Source of the DNA: Galaxea fascicularis
Lineage: Eukaryota > Cnidaria > Anthozoa > Scleractinia > Euphylliidae
Assembly: GCA_948470475.1 (NCBI GenBank)
Contig: OX419338.1
Coordinates: 33,300,382 to 33,364,381, forward strand
Reading direction: 5' to 3'
DNA length: 64,000 bases
Both the position numbers and the translations under genes were made by a program. The notes beneath the pieces are model-generated. The model had not been told where the DNA came from and made no database searches. It saw nothing but the letters and a program-made list of their open reading frames with translations. How positions within the stretch are numbered: position 1 is the first letter of the stretch; each line of letters starts with the position of its first letter. Positions 40,931-51,198 of the stretch are shown here, piece after piece.

Positions 40931-43277
40931 ATGTCGGAAACAGAAGAGCTGGCAGGCAAATTAGCCCGTCGCCAGGCCCTTAATGAAGATGAAAACATAC
41001 CGAGACGAGAAGTGAAAGTGTTCAATCCCTACACGGAGTTCAAAGAGTTCACGAGGAAGCAGATCAAGGAGTTTGAGAAAATGTTCAAGACGTAAGATCC
41101 AATCACTCTGTAATCTGTGTGTGTGTTTTGACTAAGGGCGATGGGTATTGGCCTGTGTGAGCCCAGAGGGAATTCGCAATTTTCGTTTTCCAAATTCTTG
41201 TAAGGTAATCGCACTTGAAAGCGATAAGGTGTTTGTCTTGAATTTCGTTGTGTAATCGTTATGCCCGCTAGCCCCTTTATTTACTCGCGATGTGTGAAAA
41301 AAGAGGTAGCTTCTATGTACGCTTTGGTTCACTGTAAACGTTATATGTACAAGCTAACGTATCAATTAGGAGCAATATATTTGTTTAAAAAAGTAGCAGT
41401 GAACTCGAGTATTGATTTCCAATTTGTTACGGAATGGGGTGGGGGTGTCCTGCTGGGTCGTCATGCAACTGTAACCCTTTCAGCCCTAATATTAGCATGC
41501 ATATTCCTCACACTGTACTCCATACATTTTCTATGGTAATGAGGAGGAGAATTTGTTAAACAATCAAAACCTTTGTGACTTGATCACTTTGTTTTTTTCT
41601 TACAACCGTTATGTTTGATGAAAGTGAGTGTTGCTGTAAGGAGAAATCTTATGTGTTTAACTGGTAAAGGCAAACATCTCTGCACCCTTTTATAATCTTT
41701 TAGACAAAATCTGGCCAGACCTGTCACATCACAGGTAGCGCCATCGTGGTGTATGACTGAATTAGGTTCATACGAAAAAGTATACTGGGAAAAGCTAGAA
41801 TACAACAAACCAAATAGTGGTGGAAATGTTGATATTCTAGCCAAATAAAGCCTTCCTATATTCACTGCACTGTTTCTTGACACTTTCTGGGACATCTTAG
41901 TGCAATGCCATCATTTCTTTTTTAATATGAGGTAACTGTACACTTTAAAAAAAGGGAAGGCCATGACTCAAGATTTGTTTGTATATGCACGAAAGTTCGA
42001 GGCCTGGCAAATCTAGTCACCATATTGGAAGAGTTAGTGGAAGACACACTACTGCCTGCAAACAGGCTACGTATATAAACTTCTGATGTCACACACCACG
42101 ATTGGGCTGCCTGTGGTCATCTTAATGTTACGTAAACACGAGTGGACGTATGTAAATGTATATAGGGTAATCCACTGAAGAAGGGTAGAGCCTGAAATTT
42201 AGTCCTGAGTAGCATTTTTATCCAGACCACTTTTGTCAAGAACAGCAGATCGCGACTTGAAACCATAAGTCATTAAACAGCAAGATTTTCGCACAGCACC
42301 GCACGTACCCTACATTAATTATGTACTCAGGCACTTGTGACTCAAACTCTTTTGGTTTTTGGAACAGGATTAGTATGAAAGTGATGCGTGTATATTTAAT
42401 GTCGGGAGGCGTGCAGAAATCTTTCCCATTAACTTCATTTAGTTCCAATGTTGTTGACATTGGAGTACAGTGCGATATCATTCTCGGGTTTTTCCTTCAG
42501 GTATGATGTCAACAATGACCACTATTTAGATCTGATGGAAATGAAACAAATGATGGAGAAGTTAGGTGCACCACAGACACATGTTGGGCTTAAAAACATG
42601 ATAGCAGAGATTGATGAAGATAATGATGGCAAAGTTTCTTACAGAGAGGTATTATTGCTAAACAAGATATTATAGTTCTTACAGTGTAATCAAAGAACTG
42701 AAGTACCTTGAAATTCTGATACTAAGCTGTCTCTTCTTTGATTTAGCCCCTCCTCACTGAAAATAAGCCCCCCCCCCCCACCTCCCACCTGCAAAAACAA
42801 ATCCTCCAGTTGATAAGCTCCCCTCTGAAGATAAGTGCATTACATGGCCTAGCTTGTGGCTGCATATTCTGATAGTCAACAGGTAGTCTTCCAAACTCAG
42901 CTTTTCCGGAATCAGTGAGAGTGTATGGACTTAGTACATGTATGTGAAATCTTTTGAAGTTATCCTCATCGCTGAGTAATTAATCTGCCTTGTCTTGTTC
43001 TCAGTTTCTTTTGATATTCCGTAAAGCTGCAGCAGGAGAACTGGAGGAAGATTCTGGTCTTAGTCAGCTTGCAAAACTTGCTGAGATTGATGTCGATGAG
43101 GTAGGCGTGGGTGGAGCTGCGAAGTTCTTTGAAGCCAAAGTAAAGGAGCAAGCATTCTCTAACAAGTTTGAGGCAGAAATTCGCCAGGAACAAGAAGAGA
43201 GGAAGAAGCAAGCCGAAGAAGCTAAAGCAAGAAAGGCAGCATTCAAAGCCAAACAAGCAGCATTTGGTGTCAGTTAA
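40931..43277 (+). CDS. EFHD2: EFHD1/EFHD2-like EF-hand protein (swiprosin), 3 exons
   Basis: Exons are 40931-41091, 42501-42648 and 43005-43277, with introns gtaaga...cttcag and gtatta...tctcag. The lengths 161+148+273 give 193 residues plus stop. The protein has the family hallmark VFNPYTEFKEF (30-40), then EF-hand loops at 56-67 (DVNNDHYLDLME) and 92-103 (DEDNDGKVSYRE), both with the acidic residues needed for calcium. The segment LLIFRKAAAGEL follows, and a charged C-terminal coiled coil lies at about 160-190 (QEQEERKKQAEE). Swiprosins are cytosolic calcium-dependent actin-binding or bundling proteins; invertebrates usually have one copy, so EFHD1 and EFHD2 cannot be separated here. The long low-complexity N-terminus of human EFHD2 is absent. 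The first ATG precedes a frame typical of the family (ELAGKLARR), which supports this start. Confidence 0.95.
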
Positions 43278-43281
43278 ATAC

Positions 43282-43287
43282 AATAAA
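43282..43287 (+). terminator. Polyadenylation signal of EFHD2
   Basis: A canonical aataaa lies 5 bp after the EFHD2 stop codon. If it is used, the 3' untranslated region would be very short. No experimental support is available here. Confidence 0.45.
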
Positions 43288-43406
43288 TATAGACTTAATC
43301 TTTTAGAATGTTAAATTGTTAAGAATTATGAGCAGTTTTCCAATTACTTTCAACTTTTTATACATGTACCCCAATGGGGACCAAAATTTTATTTCCTTTG
43401 GAATTA

Positions 43407-43586
43407 TACAGCCAAAATCCTATAAGGGGCCCCCTATTAAACAGTCACCCCTTATGTACATGGCCAGTGGTATAGGTCCCGATGATGGTTCTTCTATTGT
43501 TTTTTACCTCTGTTAAGCAGCCAGCCCCCATAAGTGGCCACTTTATATTTCCCCGAGGGTTGCCTCTTAATGGGGGTTTTACTGTA
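43407..43586. mobile_element. pogo/Tigger-type MITE
   Basis: The left end reads tacagccaaaatcctataag and the right end, on the complementary strand, tacagtaaaacccccattaa. The two are diverged inverted copies, each starting TA-CAG. The element is about 176 bp plus flanking TA at 43407-43408 and 43585-43586. CAG ends with TA duplication are the signature of pogo/Tigger elements. The interior has no coding capacity. Confidence 0.6.
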
Positions 43587-43609
43587 GTACTTGCTTAACT
43601 TATTATCTT

Positions 43610-43700
43610 GGAGGGTCATGGGTTCAAATCCCATCTGGGACTCGGATTTTTTCTGAGTTTTCATTTCAAGATGCAAAATATCTTTCATTTCATGCAGATT
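43610..43700 (+). mobile_element. tRNA-derived SINE fragment
   Basis: A pol III B box (gggttcaaatccc) lies inside a T-arm-like hairpin (atgggttcaaatcccat), followed by a T-rich tail (ggattttttctgag). No matching A box or acceptor stem is seen upstream, so this is a 5'-truncated or decayed SINE and not a tRNA gene. Confidence 0.5.
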
Positions 43701-45379
43701 ATTGTCAGTATAAAGGGAATATTCAAATTCTGCACTACTTGAAAGAATTGAGAAAGAAAGCCAGTTCTCTGAGAGGAGCTCGAATGTCCCTACTGATGTC
43801 AAAATTGTTCCTGTAGTGCCTTCAAATTCATGTATTAGCATGTACAGATATCAGCAGCTGAATTCAGCTACTGTTCTGATTTTTAATATCCATTCTTTCT
43901 TTTGCTGCAAGATCAGCTTATGGCAACCAGAATATGACATCAGTCGCCTTGTTTTCCTGGAATTTATGATTGTTAAGTCTTGAAACCATTCAATACTGAC
44001 TGCATTATTATTTTGAAGTCAACACTTTTGGCTGACTGGGTACTTTGAATAATAAAAAAAACCATATTCTAAGTTACAAAAGATATCCTAATGCAATCCC
44101 TTGGTTCCATGTTTATCAGCTTGGGTAGTAATGACCAAAGGTTGGTGAAGTAGCTGTTCATTCAGTTGAGCATTTCTTTGGTAGCTTCAGTGACCTCTAC
44201 ACCCAGCATTTTTTGAAAGTTATTGCAAAACTGCTCAATAGATTGTAACAGTTAAAACAGTGAAGATGTTTTGGCATGCATTGTTTAAAAAAATGCACAG
44301 GTTTTCAGTTTAGGCTAAGTTTTTGTTAGACAATGTGATTGAATGAACAAAAAAATTAATAATATAGGGTGACTTATTTGAAGCAACATATATGTAGCTT
44401 AACCTCATTGTGTGAAGGAAACAGTTTCTCTATTTGCAATAGGCTTTGGACATTGAAAGAAAAAGCAGGCATTGAGGAAGTATGTAATCTCCAGGAAACA
44501 AGTATTGACTGAAAGATGCCATGGTGGCAAATTAAAAGGCACACAAATTGCTGTTGCTCAGCATTCACAAATTGTTAAAAAAAGTTACTATAAAGTTCTG
44601 TAGTTACATTTGAGTTTCTTCACAGAATTTCTGCGAGTTTGGTTGAATGGTTGTTTTTTTAACACACATTTTTTTCTGTAATATGGCATTGCCCTGATTT
44701 TGCCACTAGCAATAAACAATTGTGGTAGTCTAATAGAGAGTGACCCTGGATACTCTTTCATCAAAAGCCTCAGTTTTTGCAAAGTTTGATATTTTGTGAG
44801 TGAAAGTTTTTAAAAACAAGAAAAACTTAAAACGTTTAGTTAATAGCAAGTGATTATTCAGCTAGTTTTGTGTGATGTATATGAAATGAATCATATGCAG
44901 TATGAATCATATCATCAGCTAGTTTTGGTAATTAGTTTTTGAAATTTGGGTACATGTCTGCAGTATTAGATCAAGATATGAGATACTGTAAAATGTGATT
45001 TAGATTTCTGAATAAAGAGAATAATTATTTTCTCATTTCTCTTGGGTAGTTAAAATGTATTGTTGCAAGTTCTGGGTTAAGAGTGGCAAGAATACCTCAC
45101 AAGTATTATTGACTAAGTAAGCTGAAAGTCACCCACTGGGCAAACTTGTTGGGTAGATCTATTGAAGGGGAAATGCCAGCTACTACTTAACAATTAGACC
45201 CCTTGAGGGTGAAGGGTCTAATACCGGTATATTGTTTTAGTGGCACCCAACTAGTTGGACAGAAAAAGCAAAAAAGTTAGCAAATGCAAGTTGAAGAAAT
45301 ATTTATTTGGGAATAAAACGAAAGGAAGCGTCATGCTTGATTGCTACTCGAGGAGTATTACTAATAGCCCTCCAGTAGC

Positions 45380-45415
<36 letters not shown>

Positions 45416-45866
45416 CAGTTGGGTGATACTAAATGCCTAAATGCGGATTTTCTCGCTAGATTCAGAATGAAAACGCGCGCTGGGACATACCAATCATATT
45501 ATAAAAGCTTTTATTTGATACCACTGAAAATGTAAATTAACCTTGGTAAAAAGATTGATGGTAATGACTATCAAAGCACAAGAGCTTGAAAGTGCTGGAA
45601 AACTGGTGTGAGCCAGCTTAGTCCCTTAAACCCTACTGTAAGATCAAAATGTAACTTCTCATTTGCTGCCCCCACATATTTTCTATAGAAGTAGTTGGAA
45701 GAAGCTGTTAAAATATCAAGCAAATTCATCATATGTGATCCTGTCCTTAATTCTCCACTCTGTTTTATAAAGTGCTAATCACTCCCATGTTTTGTTGTGT
45801 TTACGGTAATTAACCCGGTTTCAACTCTTACAAAGAACATAATAAGTTACTCAAACAATGTCAAAA
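43701..45866. other. Intergenic interval, no gene seen
   Basis: AT-rich sequence between the convergent EFHD2 and HAD genes. Open frames are short, lack recognisable domains and are not flanked by convincing splice sites. Part of it may be 3' untranslated sequence of either gene. Confidence 0.5.
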
Positions 45867-46556
45867 CTAAAATTTCCCACTCGATAAGAGATCAGGGAAA
45901 TCGCTAACACTATTGATAATAAAATCCGGGTTACTCTCCTTAACATACTCTATACTCTGTGTTCCGGTTAACACCGCCACGGTCCAACAGCCAGCATTCT
46001 TGCCTTCCTCTACATCAGCTCTTGTGTCTCCGACTTTAACAACATTCCTTGGATCAGCTATATTAAAACACTTCATTGCCGTATGAATCATAGCAGGGTG
46101 AGGCCTTCCATGCCCGGCCTTTTCCGCGCTACAAATGCAATCAACAAGTTTATTCCACCGTAACGTTGCTACGATTGACTCTACTACACTGTGAGGGAAG
46201 CCACTTCCGACTGCAACTTTCACTCCCGAGGCTTTAAGCTTTCGAAAAACGTCACTGGCCCCTGGAATTTCATTCTTAATCGAAGACAGATGTAGGTTGA
46301 GGAAATACTTAAAATCTTTGAATACATCTTCAACATCGATTGCTGATGACGTGTGAGTACTTGCAATGCATCGAACCGCGTCTTTCTTCTCTAAACCACG
46401 GTATTTATTCACAGTTTCAGGCTCAATGTTATATCCATGTTTCAGGAAAGCGTCTCTCATGGCGACAGTAACAAGTGGAACTCCTTCAACATTGTCATCT
46501 ACAGTTGTACCAGCAAGATCAAACATCACCAATTCTGGCTTCATTTCGACGGCCAT
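45867..46556 (-). CDS. Phosphonatase-like HAD hydrolase, intronless
   Basis: A complete 229-residue single-exon frame. HAD motif I is FDLAGTT, with nucleophile D13. The usual second aspartate is alanine (A15), as in phosphonoacetaldehyde hydrolases, where a cap-domain lysine forms a Schiff base instead. The matching lysine here is probably K57 in GLEKKDAV. Motif II is VGSGFP (S118); the motif III region AGHGRPHP supplies R151; motif IV is VGDTRADVEEG (D177, D181). The length fits the PhnX-like/phosphonatase-like subfamily. The likely reaction is hydrolysis of a C-P bond or a related small phospho-substrate; the true substrate is unknown. The lack of introns contrasts with the neighbouring genes and allows a retrocopy or bacterial origin, neither shown. 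The first ATG is used; a second in-frame Met is at residue 5. Confidence 0.88.
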   Translation of the reverse strand: MAVEMKPELVMFDLAGTTVDDNVEGVPLVTVAMRDAFLKHGYNIEPETVNKYRGLEKKDAVRCIASTHTSSAIDVEDVFKDFKYFLNLHLSSIKNEIPGASDVFRKLKASGVKVAVGSGFPHSVVESIVATLRWNKLVDCICSAEKAGHGRPHPAMIHTAMKCFNIADPRNVVKVGDTRADVEEGKNAGCWTVAVLTGTQSIEYVKESNPDFIINSVSDFPDLLSSGKF

Positions 46557-46968
46557 TATTGTTGGGCCCAGTTATTAAACGAGTCAATTTAGGGTACTAT
46601 ACCATGGTACAAATGAGGATATGGGACCCAAATTGCATTCATTTTTACCATCTGAGATTGTTCATTCAAAAATGATTTTAGTTCATATTTCAAGATTCCT
46701 GATGTTCAGTTGCATTGATTCTCAACATCTTTGCATGTTTTGGTATCTTTATATGTCAAAAGCATTTCCTCTGTGCAGTGGTATTTATTAACAAAAAAGT
46801 TGTTGCCTCTCACCATGGTAGAATTAAAGCAAAAAGCCTTCATAGTTTACCTTTTACATCAAAAAACATAGTAACAACCGATCTTTTTGTAAGTTAGGCA
46901 GTCACCATTATTATGTTTGTTGTTAATGATCTATTCATTCCTTCCTTTCTTCTTTTCTTGAAATAATT
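46557..46968. other. HAD upstream region with a dispersed repeat
   Basis: The 5' flank of the HAD gene. It contains a 29-bp word at 46604-46632 (core tacaaatgaggatatgggac) that also occurs, inverted, at 59181-59209 near the OVCA2 promoter. The rest is AT-rich without a recognisable gene. Confidence 0.55.
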
Positions 46969-47391
46969 TTAATCAGAGAGGGCAATTAGCTCGATCCGTC
47001 CCCTGGCAAAAGCCTTAGCCTCTCCTATGCGTGTGGGTATTACGAAAGGTGTCTGTGGTGGAACATAGGGCATCCACTTTGGATCTCCATCGGGACATAG
47101 CACTCCATTTTTGGCGATTTCCTTCACTTCTCTCCAAACCAGATTCTTGCTTTTGTGACGCTGTGCCCTCAAAACAGTCCTTTAGACGTCCTCCACACCT
47201 TACACCTTATTACCCTGTCGACAATGTTCAGTTTCTGGTTCTCCGAGAGTTAACCGAATGCACTGACTTCCACTTATAATATTGGTGTGTAACCTATCAA
47301 ATGCGCTTGGCACAAACCATACTTGACTGCGCTGATTGTATTCCTTTATGGATGTGTCTCTAAAACTGAAGTATTCATAACGATGCAACAA
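46969..47391 (-). pseudogene. Small unrecognised coding sequence, apparently frame-broken
   Basis: Two minus-strand open segments abut. The upstream one (47200-47391) starts MLHRYEYFSFRDTSIKEYNQ. The downstream one (46969 to about 47172) contains VWREVKEIAKNG and KWMPYVPPQTPFVIP before its stop. Both look protein-like (aromatics, prolines, no low complexity). They are separated by a tandem 7-bp duplication (aaggtgt twice on the minus strand, 47190s-47200s) and then by a T-run near 47173 where a one-base change shifts frame. Without those two changes the segments would read as one protein of roughly 130 residues. A short intron is an alternative, but no plausible acceptor was found. A YY1-like aaaatggc lies just upstream (about 47400). 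I do not recognise the family. Confidence 0.4.
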
Positions 47392-47885
47392 AAATTCTCA
47401 AAATGGCGGAGTTTTGATCCGGACGACCTAGAACTTTCAAGGCTGAATAAGACTTCCTAAGCGACAGCCTCAAAACTTGTCAACAAACGATCAAAGTCGC
47501 AGCAAAGTCAGTTAATGATTCACAAGTTAGAAATCAAATGTGTTACAAACAAGGGTTTCGACAAAAATTAGCTAATTAATCTCCCTGTTACGAATGCATT
47601 TACTAAAATTTGGAAAGCTTAAAAGCGTCCTAAACAAAGCGTCAAACACTTTACAAGTTAATCTTTTTCATAAATTGATGTTAAAGTGAGATTATTCCAA
47701 ATTTTGCCATAGCGATTACGACTAGACTATCGGAACCGTGTTACTTACAAGCGTATCAACATAATAGAGTCCAGCTTAACAAAAGTCTTCAAGCTGGCCT
47801 TAAAAAGAATCAACTAAAATTTTCTGTACCAAACATCTTTCTTTAAAATTTGTAAACTTCCAAATGTCGTAAAATAAAGTTTAGA
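47392..47885. other. AT-rich interval, no gene seen
   Basis: No coding exon or RNA gene recognised. The repeat block described next begins around 47800-47886. Confidence 0.4.
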
Positions 47886-50634
47886 GTGTCTTTGGACCAG
47901 ATAATTTCTTGCAGATGGTGATGGTGAAAAATGCGGCATTTTAGCGCGAGCCCACCATCTGAAATTTACTTCAGTGACGGCTACTGTTTTTGGCCTCTTC
48001 AAGGGAATCATTGTTTCTGGCATCGACTACATCTTACAGTTCTCTTTTCTCACAAACTGCTACATTTTGTAAAGTTTTGGGGTTCCATTCTCCACGAAGT
48101 AGTCTTCAGGCCGTCGAGTGACTCCTGCACGCCGCAAAGTAGTGTCCGGCACGGCAATAAACATGGTTGAATACGAGTACTTCATGCTGAATTGTGTCAG
48201 GTGAAACACTTGAAAAGTGAATATTATTCTTCAAATCGTTGTTTGAGTGCGTTGGTTCAATATTTGCTCTGCGAATGCGACTAGATTGAAGGAGCCGTGT
48301 TACTAACGGGTCGGGCGTGTTAACGAAAAAGAGTGTAGCGTAACAAAAGTTTGCAGTTCGTCGTTACAAGTCGTCAATGTTAATTGTGTGTACCGGCTGC
48401 ATTTGTTTTAAATTGTTCAACTTTGAAAATGTTGTAAAATAGAGCTTAGAGTGTCTTTGGACCAGATAATTTCTTGTTTACTGTAATGGTTATGGTCATG
48501 GTGAAAAACAGACCCTTTTTACCACACGCTTACCACCTAAAGTTTACTTTATTGAAGGCTTTATCTTTGCACATCGTGAAGTAATGTTCATATTATTGTT
48601 GTAATCTTATTGGGCCCTTGTCTCACAAACTGTTCCATTTACTTAAAGGTTTTGTCACCTTCCACATGTAATAGTTCAAGGGCCGTTTTAGTGTCAAGTA
48701 TATGCATCCCAGTTTTATGATCAGTTGTGCAGTTGGATATAACTTACTGGCAAGGTGCCGGTTTGGGAAATGTTACTATAATTAACTTTACATTTCTATG
48801 TTGGCAAATAAAGGGATTGAGTGAGATGAGCTCAATTTTCCCGTGATAAGTAAATCTAGCCGGCACACGGATAATGCGTCGAGTAACAAAGGTATCAAAG
48901 CAAACGGTGTACTGTATCAGGAGTATTCAAGCGCGCCGGGTGTTATACATCAAGAAAATTAGTTCCTTAGAACGAATTAATTTGACTGAAATTAGAAAGC
49001 TTGAAAGCGTTCTAAAGGCGACTTTATGGTGTAAATAGTATGAAACGCGTAAAGTTTGCGGCTTGCTTTCTGCGGTTGTTATGGTAATGGTGAAAAATGC
49101 GCCATTTTAGCGCGAGCCCACCATCTAAAATTTACTTCATTGGCGGCTACTGTTTTTGGCCTCTTCAAGGGAATCATTGTTTCTGGCATCTACTACATGT
49201 TACAGTCCTCTTTTCTCACAAACTGCTACATTTTGCAAAGTTTTGTGGTTCCATTCTACACGAAGTAGTCTTCAGGCCGTCGAGTGACTACTGCACGCCA
49301 CAAAGTAGTGTCCGGCACAATAAACATGGTTGAACACTAGTACATGCTAAATTCTGTCAGGTGAAACACTTGAACAGTGAATATTGTTCTTCAAATTGTT
49401 GTTTAAGTACGATTGGTTCAACATTTGCTCTGCGAATGTGACTAGATTGAAGGAGCCGTGTTATTAACGGGTTGGGCGTGTTAACGAAAAAGAGTGTAGC
49501 GTAACATAAGTTTGCAGTTTGGCGTTTGTTAATTTTGTGTACCGACTGCATTTGTTTTAAATTGTTCAACTTTGAAAATGTCGTAAAATAGAGTTTAGAG
49601 TGTCTTTGGACCAGATTATTTCTTGTTTACTGTAATGGTGATGGTCATGGTAAAAAATGCGCCATTTTAGCGCGAGCCCACCATCTAAAAATTACTTCAT
49701 TGATGGCTACTGTTTCTGGCCTCTTCAAAGGAATCATCGCCTCTGACATCGACTACATGTTGCAGTCCTCTTTTCTCACAAACTGCTACATTTTGCAAAG
49801 TTTTGTGGTTGCATGCTGCACGAAGTAGTCTTCAGGCCGTCGAGTGACTACTGCGCGCCACAAAGTAGTGTCCGGCACAATAAACATGGTTGAATACTAG
49901 TACATGCTAAATTGTGTCAGGTGAAACACTTGAACAGTGAATATTGTTCTTCAAATTGTTGTTTGAGTACGATTGGTTCAATATTTGCTCTGCCAATGCG
50001 ACTAGATTGAAGGATCCGTGTTACTAACGGGTTGGGCGTGTTAACGAAAAAGAGTGTAGCGTAACAAAAGTTTGCAGTTCGTCGTTACAAGTCGTCAATG
50101 TTAATTGTGTGTACCGACTGCATTTGTTTTAAATTGTTCAACTTTGAAAATGTTGTAAAATAGAGTAAAGAGTGTCTTTTGACCAGATAATTTCTTGCTT
50201 ACTGTAATGGTTATGGTCATGGTGAAAAACAGGCCCTTTTTACCACACGCTTACCACCTAAAGTTTACTTTATTGAAGGCTTTATCGTTGCACATCGTGA
50301 AGTAATGTTCATATTATTGTTGTAATCTTATCGGGCCCTTGTCTCACAAACTGTTTCATTTACTTTAAGGTTTGGTCACTTTCCACATGTAATAGTTCAA
50401 GGGCCGTTTTAGTGTCAAGTATATGCATCCCAGTTTTATCAGTTGTGCAGTTGGATATAACTTACTGGCAAGGTGCCGGTTTGGGAAATGTTACTATAAT
50501 TAACTTTACATTTCTATGTTGGCAAATAAAGGGATTGAGTGAGATGAGCTCAAATTTCCCGTGATAAGTTAATCTAGCCGGCACACGGATAATGCGTCGA
50601 GTAACAAAGGTATCAAAGCAAACGGTGTACTGTA
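47800..50634. repeat. Tandem diverged copies of a complex repeat
   Basis: Several related modules recur in direct orientation. The word gagtgtcttt followed by gaccag occurs near 47886, 48450, 49600 and 50168. A module beginning near ttttagcgcgagcccaccat and running to acaataaacatggttga occurs near 47940, 49106 and 49666. A module from ccacatgtaatagttcaagg to caaacggtgtactgta occurs at about 48660-48915 and 50385-50634. Short open frames here are shared between copies but encode nothing I recognise. The block may be a degenerate large transposon or a segmentally amplified repeat. Confidence 0.7.
48628..50349. repeat. Left arm of a large inverted repeat
   Basis: This arm is the reverse complement of 54386-56116. 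The pairing constant holds across the arm: 48911-48920 pairs with 55815-55824 and 50325-50344 with 54391-54410, each pair of positions summing to 104735. Translated stretches of 70 and 78 codons are identical between arms (49357-49569 with 55166-55378; 49097-49333 with 55402-55638), so the arms are young or homogenised. Small indels appear only toward the outer end. Confidence 0.9.
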
Positions 50635-50643
50635 CATACAAGT

Positions 50644-50674
<31 letters not shown>

Positions 50675-50709
50675 TTAAACAACTGGAAAGAAGAAGCCTG
50701 AAAAAATCA

Positions 50710-50743
<34 letters not shown>

Positions 50744-50856
50744 GATACCGGTGCGATGCTCTACCAACTGAGCTATGAAGCCACACATTGGGAGCGAGGT
50801 CAATTTATTGAGTTCATACTTTCCCGCACAGTGAAGTGATGTGAAGTATATATGGA
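50635..50856 (-). mobile_element. tRNA-derived insert between TA site and transposon end
   Basis: These 222 bp separate the TA of the presumed target (50633-50634) from the left CAG of the pogo element. They contain the tRNA-like sequence at 50711-50782. The flanks carry similar words (agtgaagagtgat on the left, agtgaagtgatgtgaag on the right). The simplest reading is a tRNA-SINE inserted in the first bases of the transposon end, since TA is followed directly by CA at 50633-50636. That is inference. Confidence 0.5.
50711..50782 (-). tRNA. tRNA-like sequence, Thr(GGT)-like, probably SINE-derived
   Basis: On the minus strand this is a 72-nt cloverleaf. The 7-bp acceptor stem (ggcttca/tgaagcc), D stem (gctc/gagc) and T arm (acggg ttcgaat cccgt) are all intact. 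The anticodon stem has a G-T pair and an A-C mismatch. The loop ccggtat places GGT as anticodon and has C instead of the invariant U at position 33. Eukaryotic cytosol reads threonine ACC codons with an AGT anticodon, so a GGT tRNA is unexpected. I take it as a tRNA-derived repeat head, not a working tRNA. Confidence 0.6.
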
Positions 50857-50883
50857 CAGTCAACTCCCGCCTTGCGGACACCC
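50857..50883 (+). repeat. Left terminal inverted repeat of the pogo element
   Basis: It begins cagtcaactcccgccttgcg and ends gacaccc. It pairs with 53856-53883 allowing one gap and a few mismatches in the middle. Its inner half is a degenerate relative of the subterminal cgctattacgga repeat. Confidence 0.85.
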
Positions 50884-50991
50884 CGCTATTACGGACGCTC
50901 GCTATTACGGACAAATTTCAGATCCCCGGCGAAAGCTATAGAGGTTTGACTGAAAACAACTCCCGCTATTACGGACTCTCGCTATTACGGA
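50884..50991 (+). repeat. Left subterminal repeats (four copies of a 12-mer)
   Basis: Exact copies of cgctattacgga occur at 50884-50895, 50900-50911, 50964-50975 and 50980-50991. They form two pairs, each with a 16-bp period, and all point the same way. Subterminal repeats in DNA transposons are usually transposase binding sites; that role here is inference. Confidence 0.85.
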
Positions 50992-51198
50992 ATTACGGAC
51001 ACTTTTGTGGTACCAACATAACAATTTTATTGTTTTCACTCTCGATGAAGCGGACACTAAAAAGTTCTCATGTAACATCATTACGTAAAATGGCAGTCTG
51101 TTCTTCTTCATTTGTCAACGCACACTTCAAAATAGTCTGGAAAGTTTATTTTCTCGTTCGGCCGGTCAGACTTTTGTCATGTAGACTTTTTGGTTTCT

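Noticed and set aside
43610..43650. tRNA gene
   Set aside because: Only the T-arm/B box is present; the acceptor, D and anticodon arms cannot be formed.
49097..49333. Short open frames shared between the inverted arms (also 49357-49569, 55166-55378 and 55402-55638)
   Set aside because: Their identity reflects identity of the arms at DNA level. Related copies nearby contain indels that break the frames, and no domain is seen.
50675..50914. 79-codon minus-strand open frame
   Set aside because: It translates straight through the tRNA-like sequence; this type of frame is a common artefact of tRNA-derived repeats.
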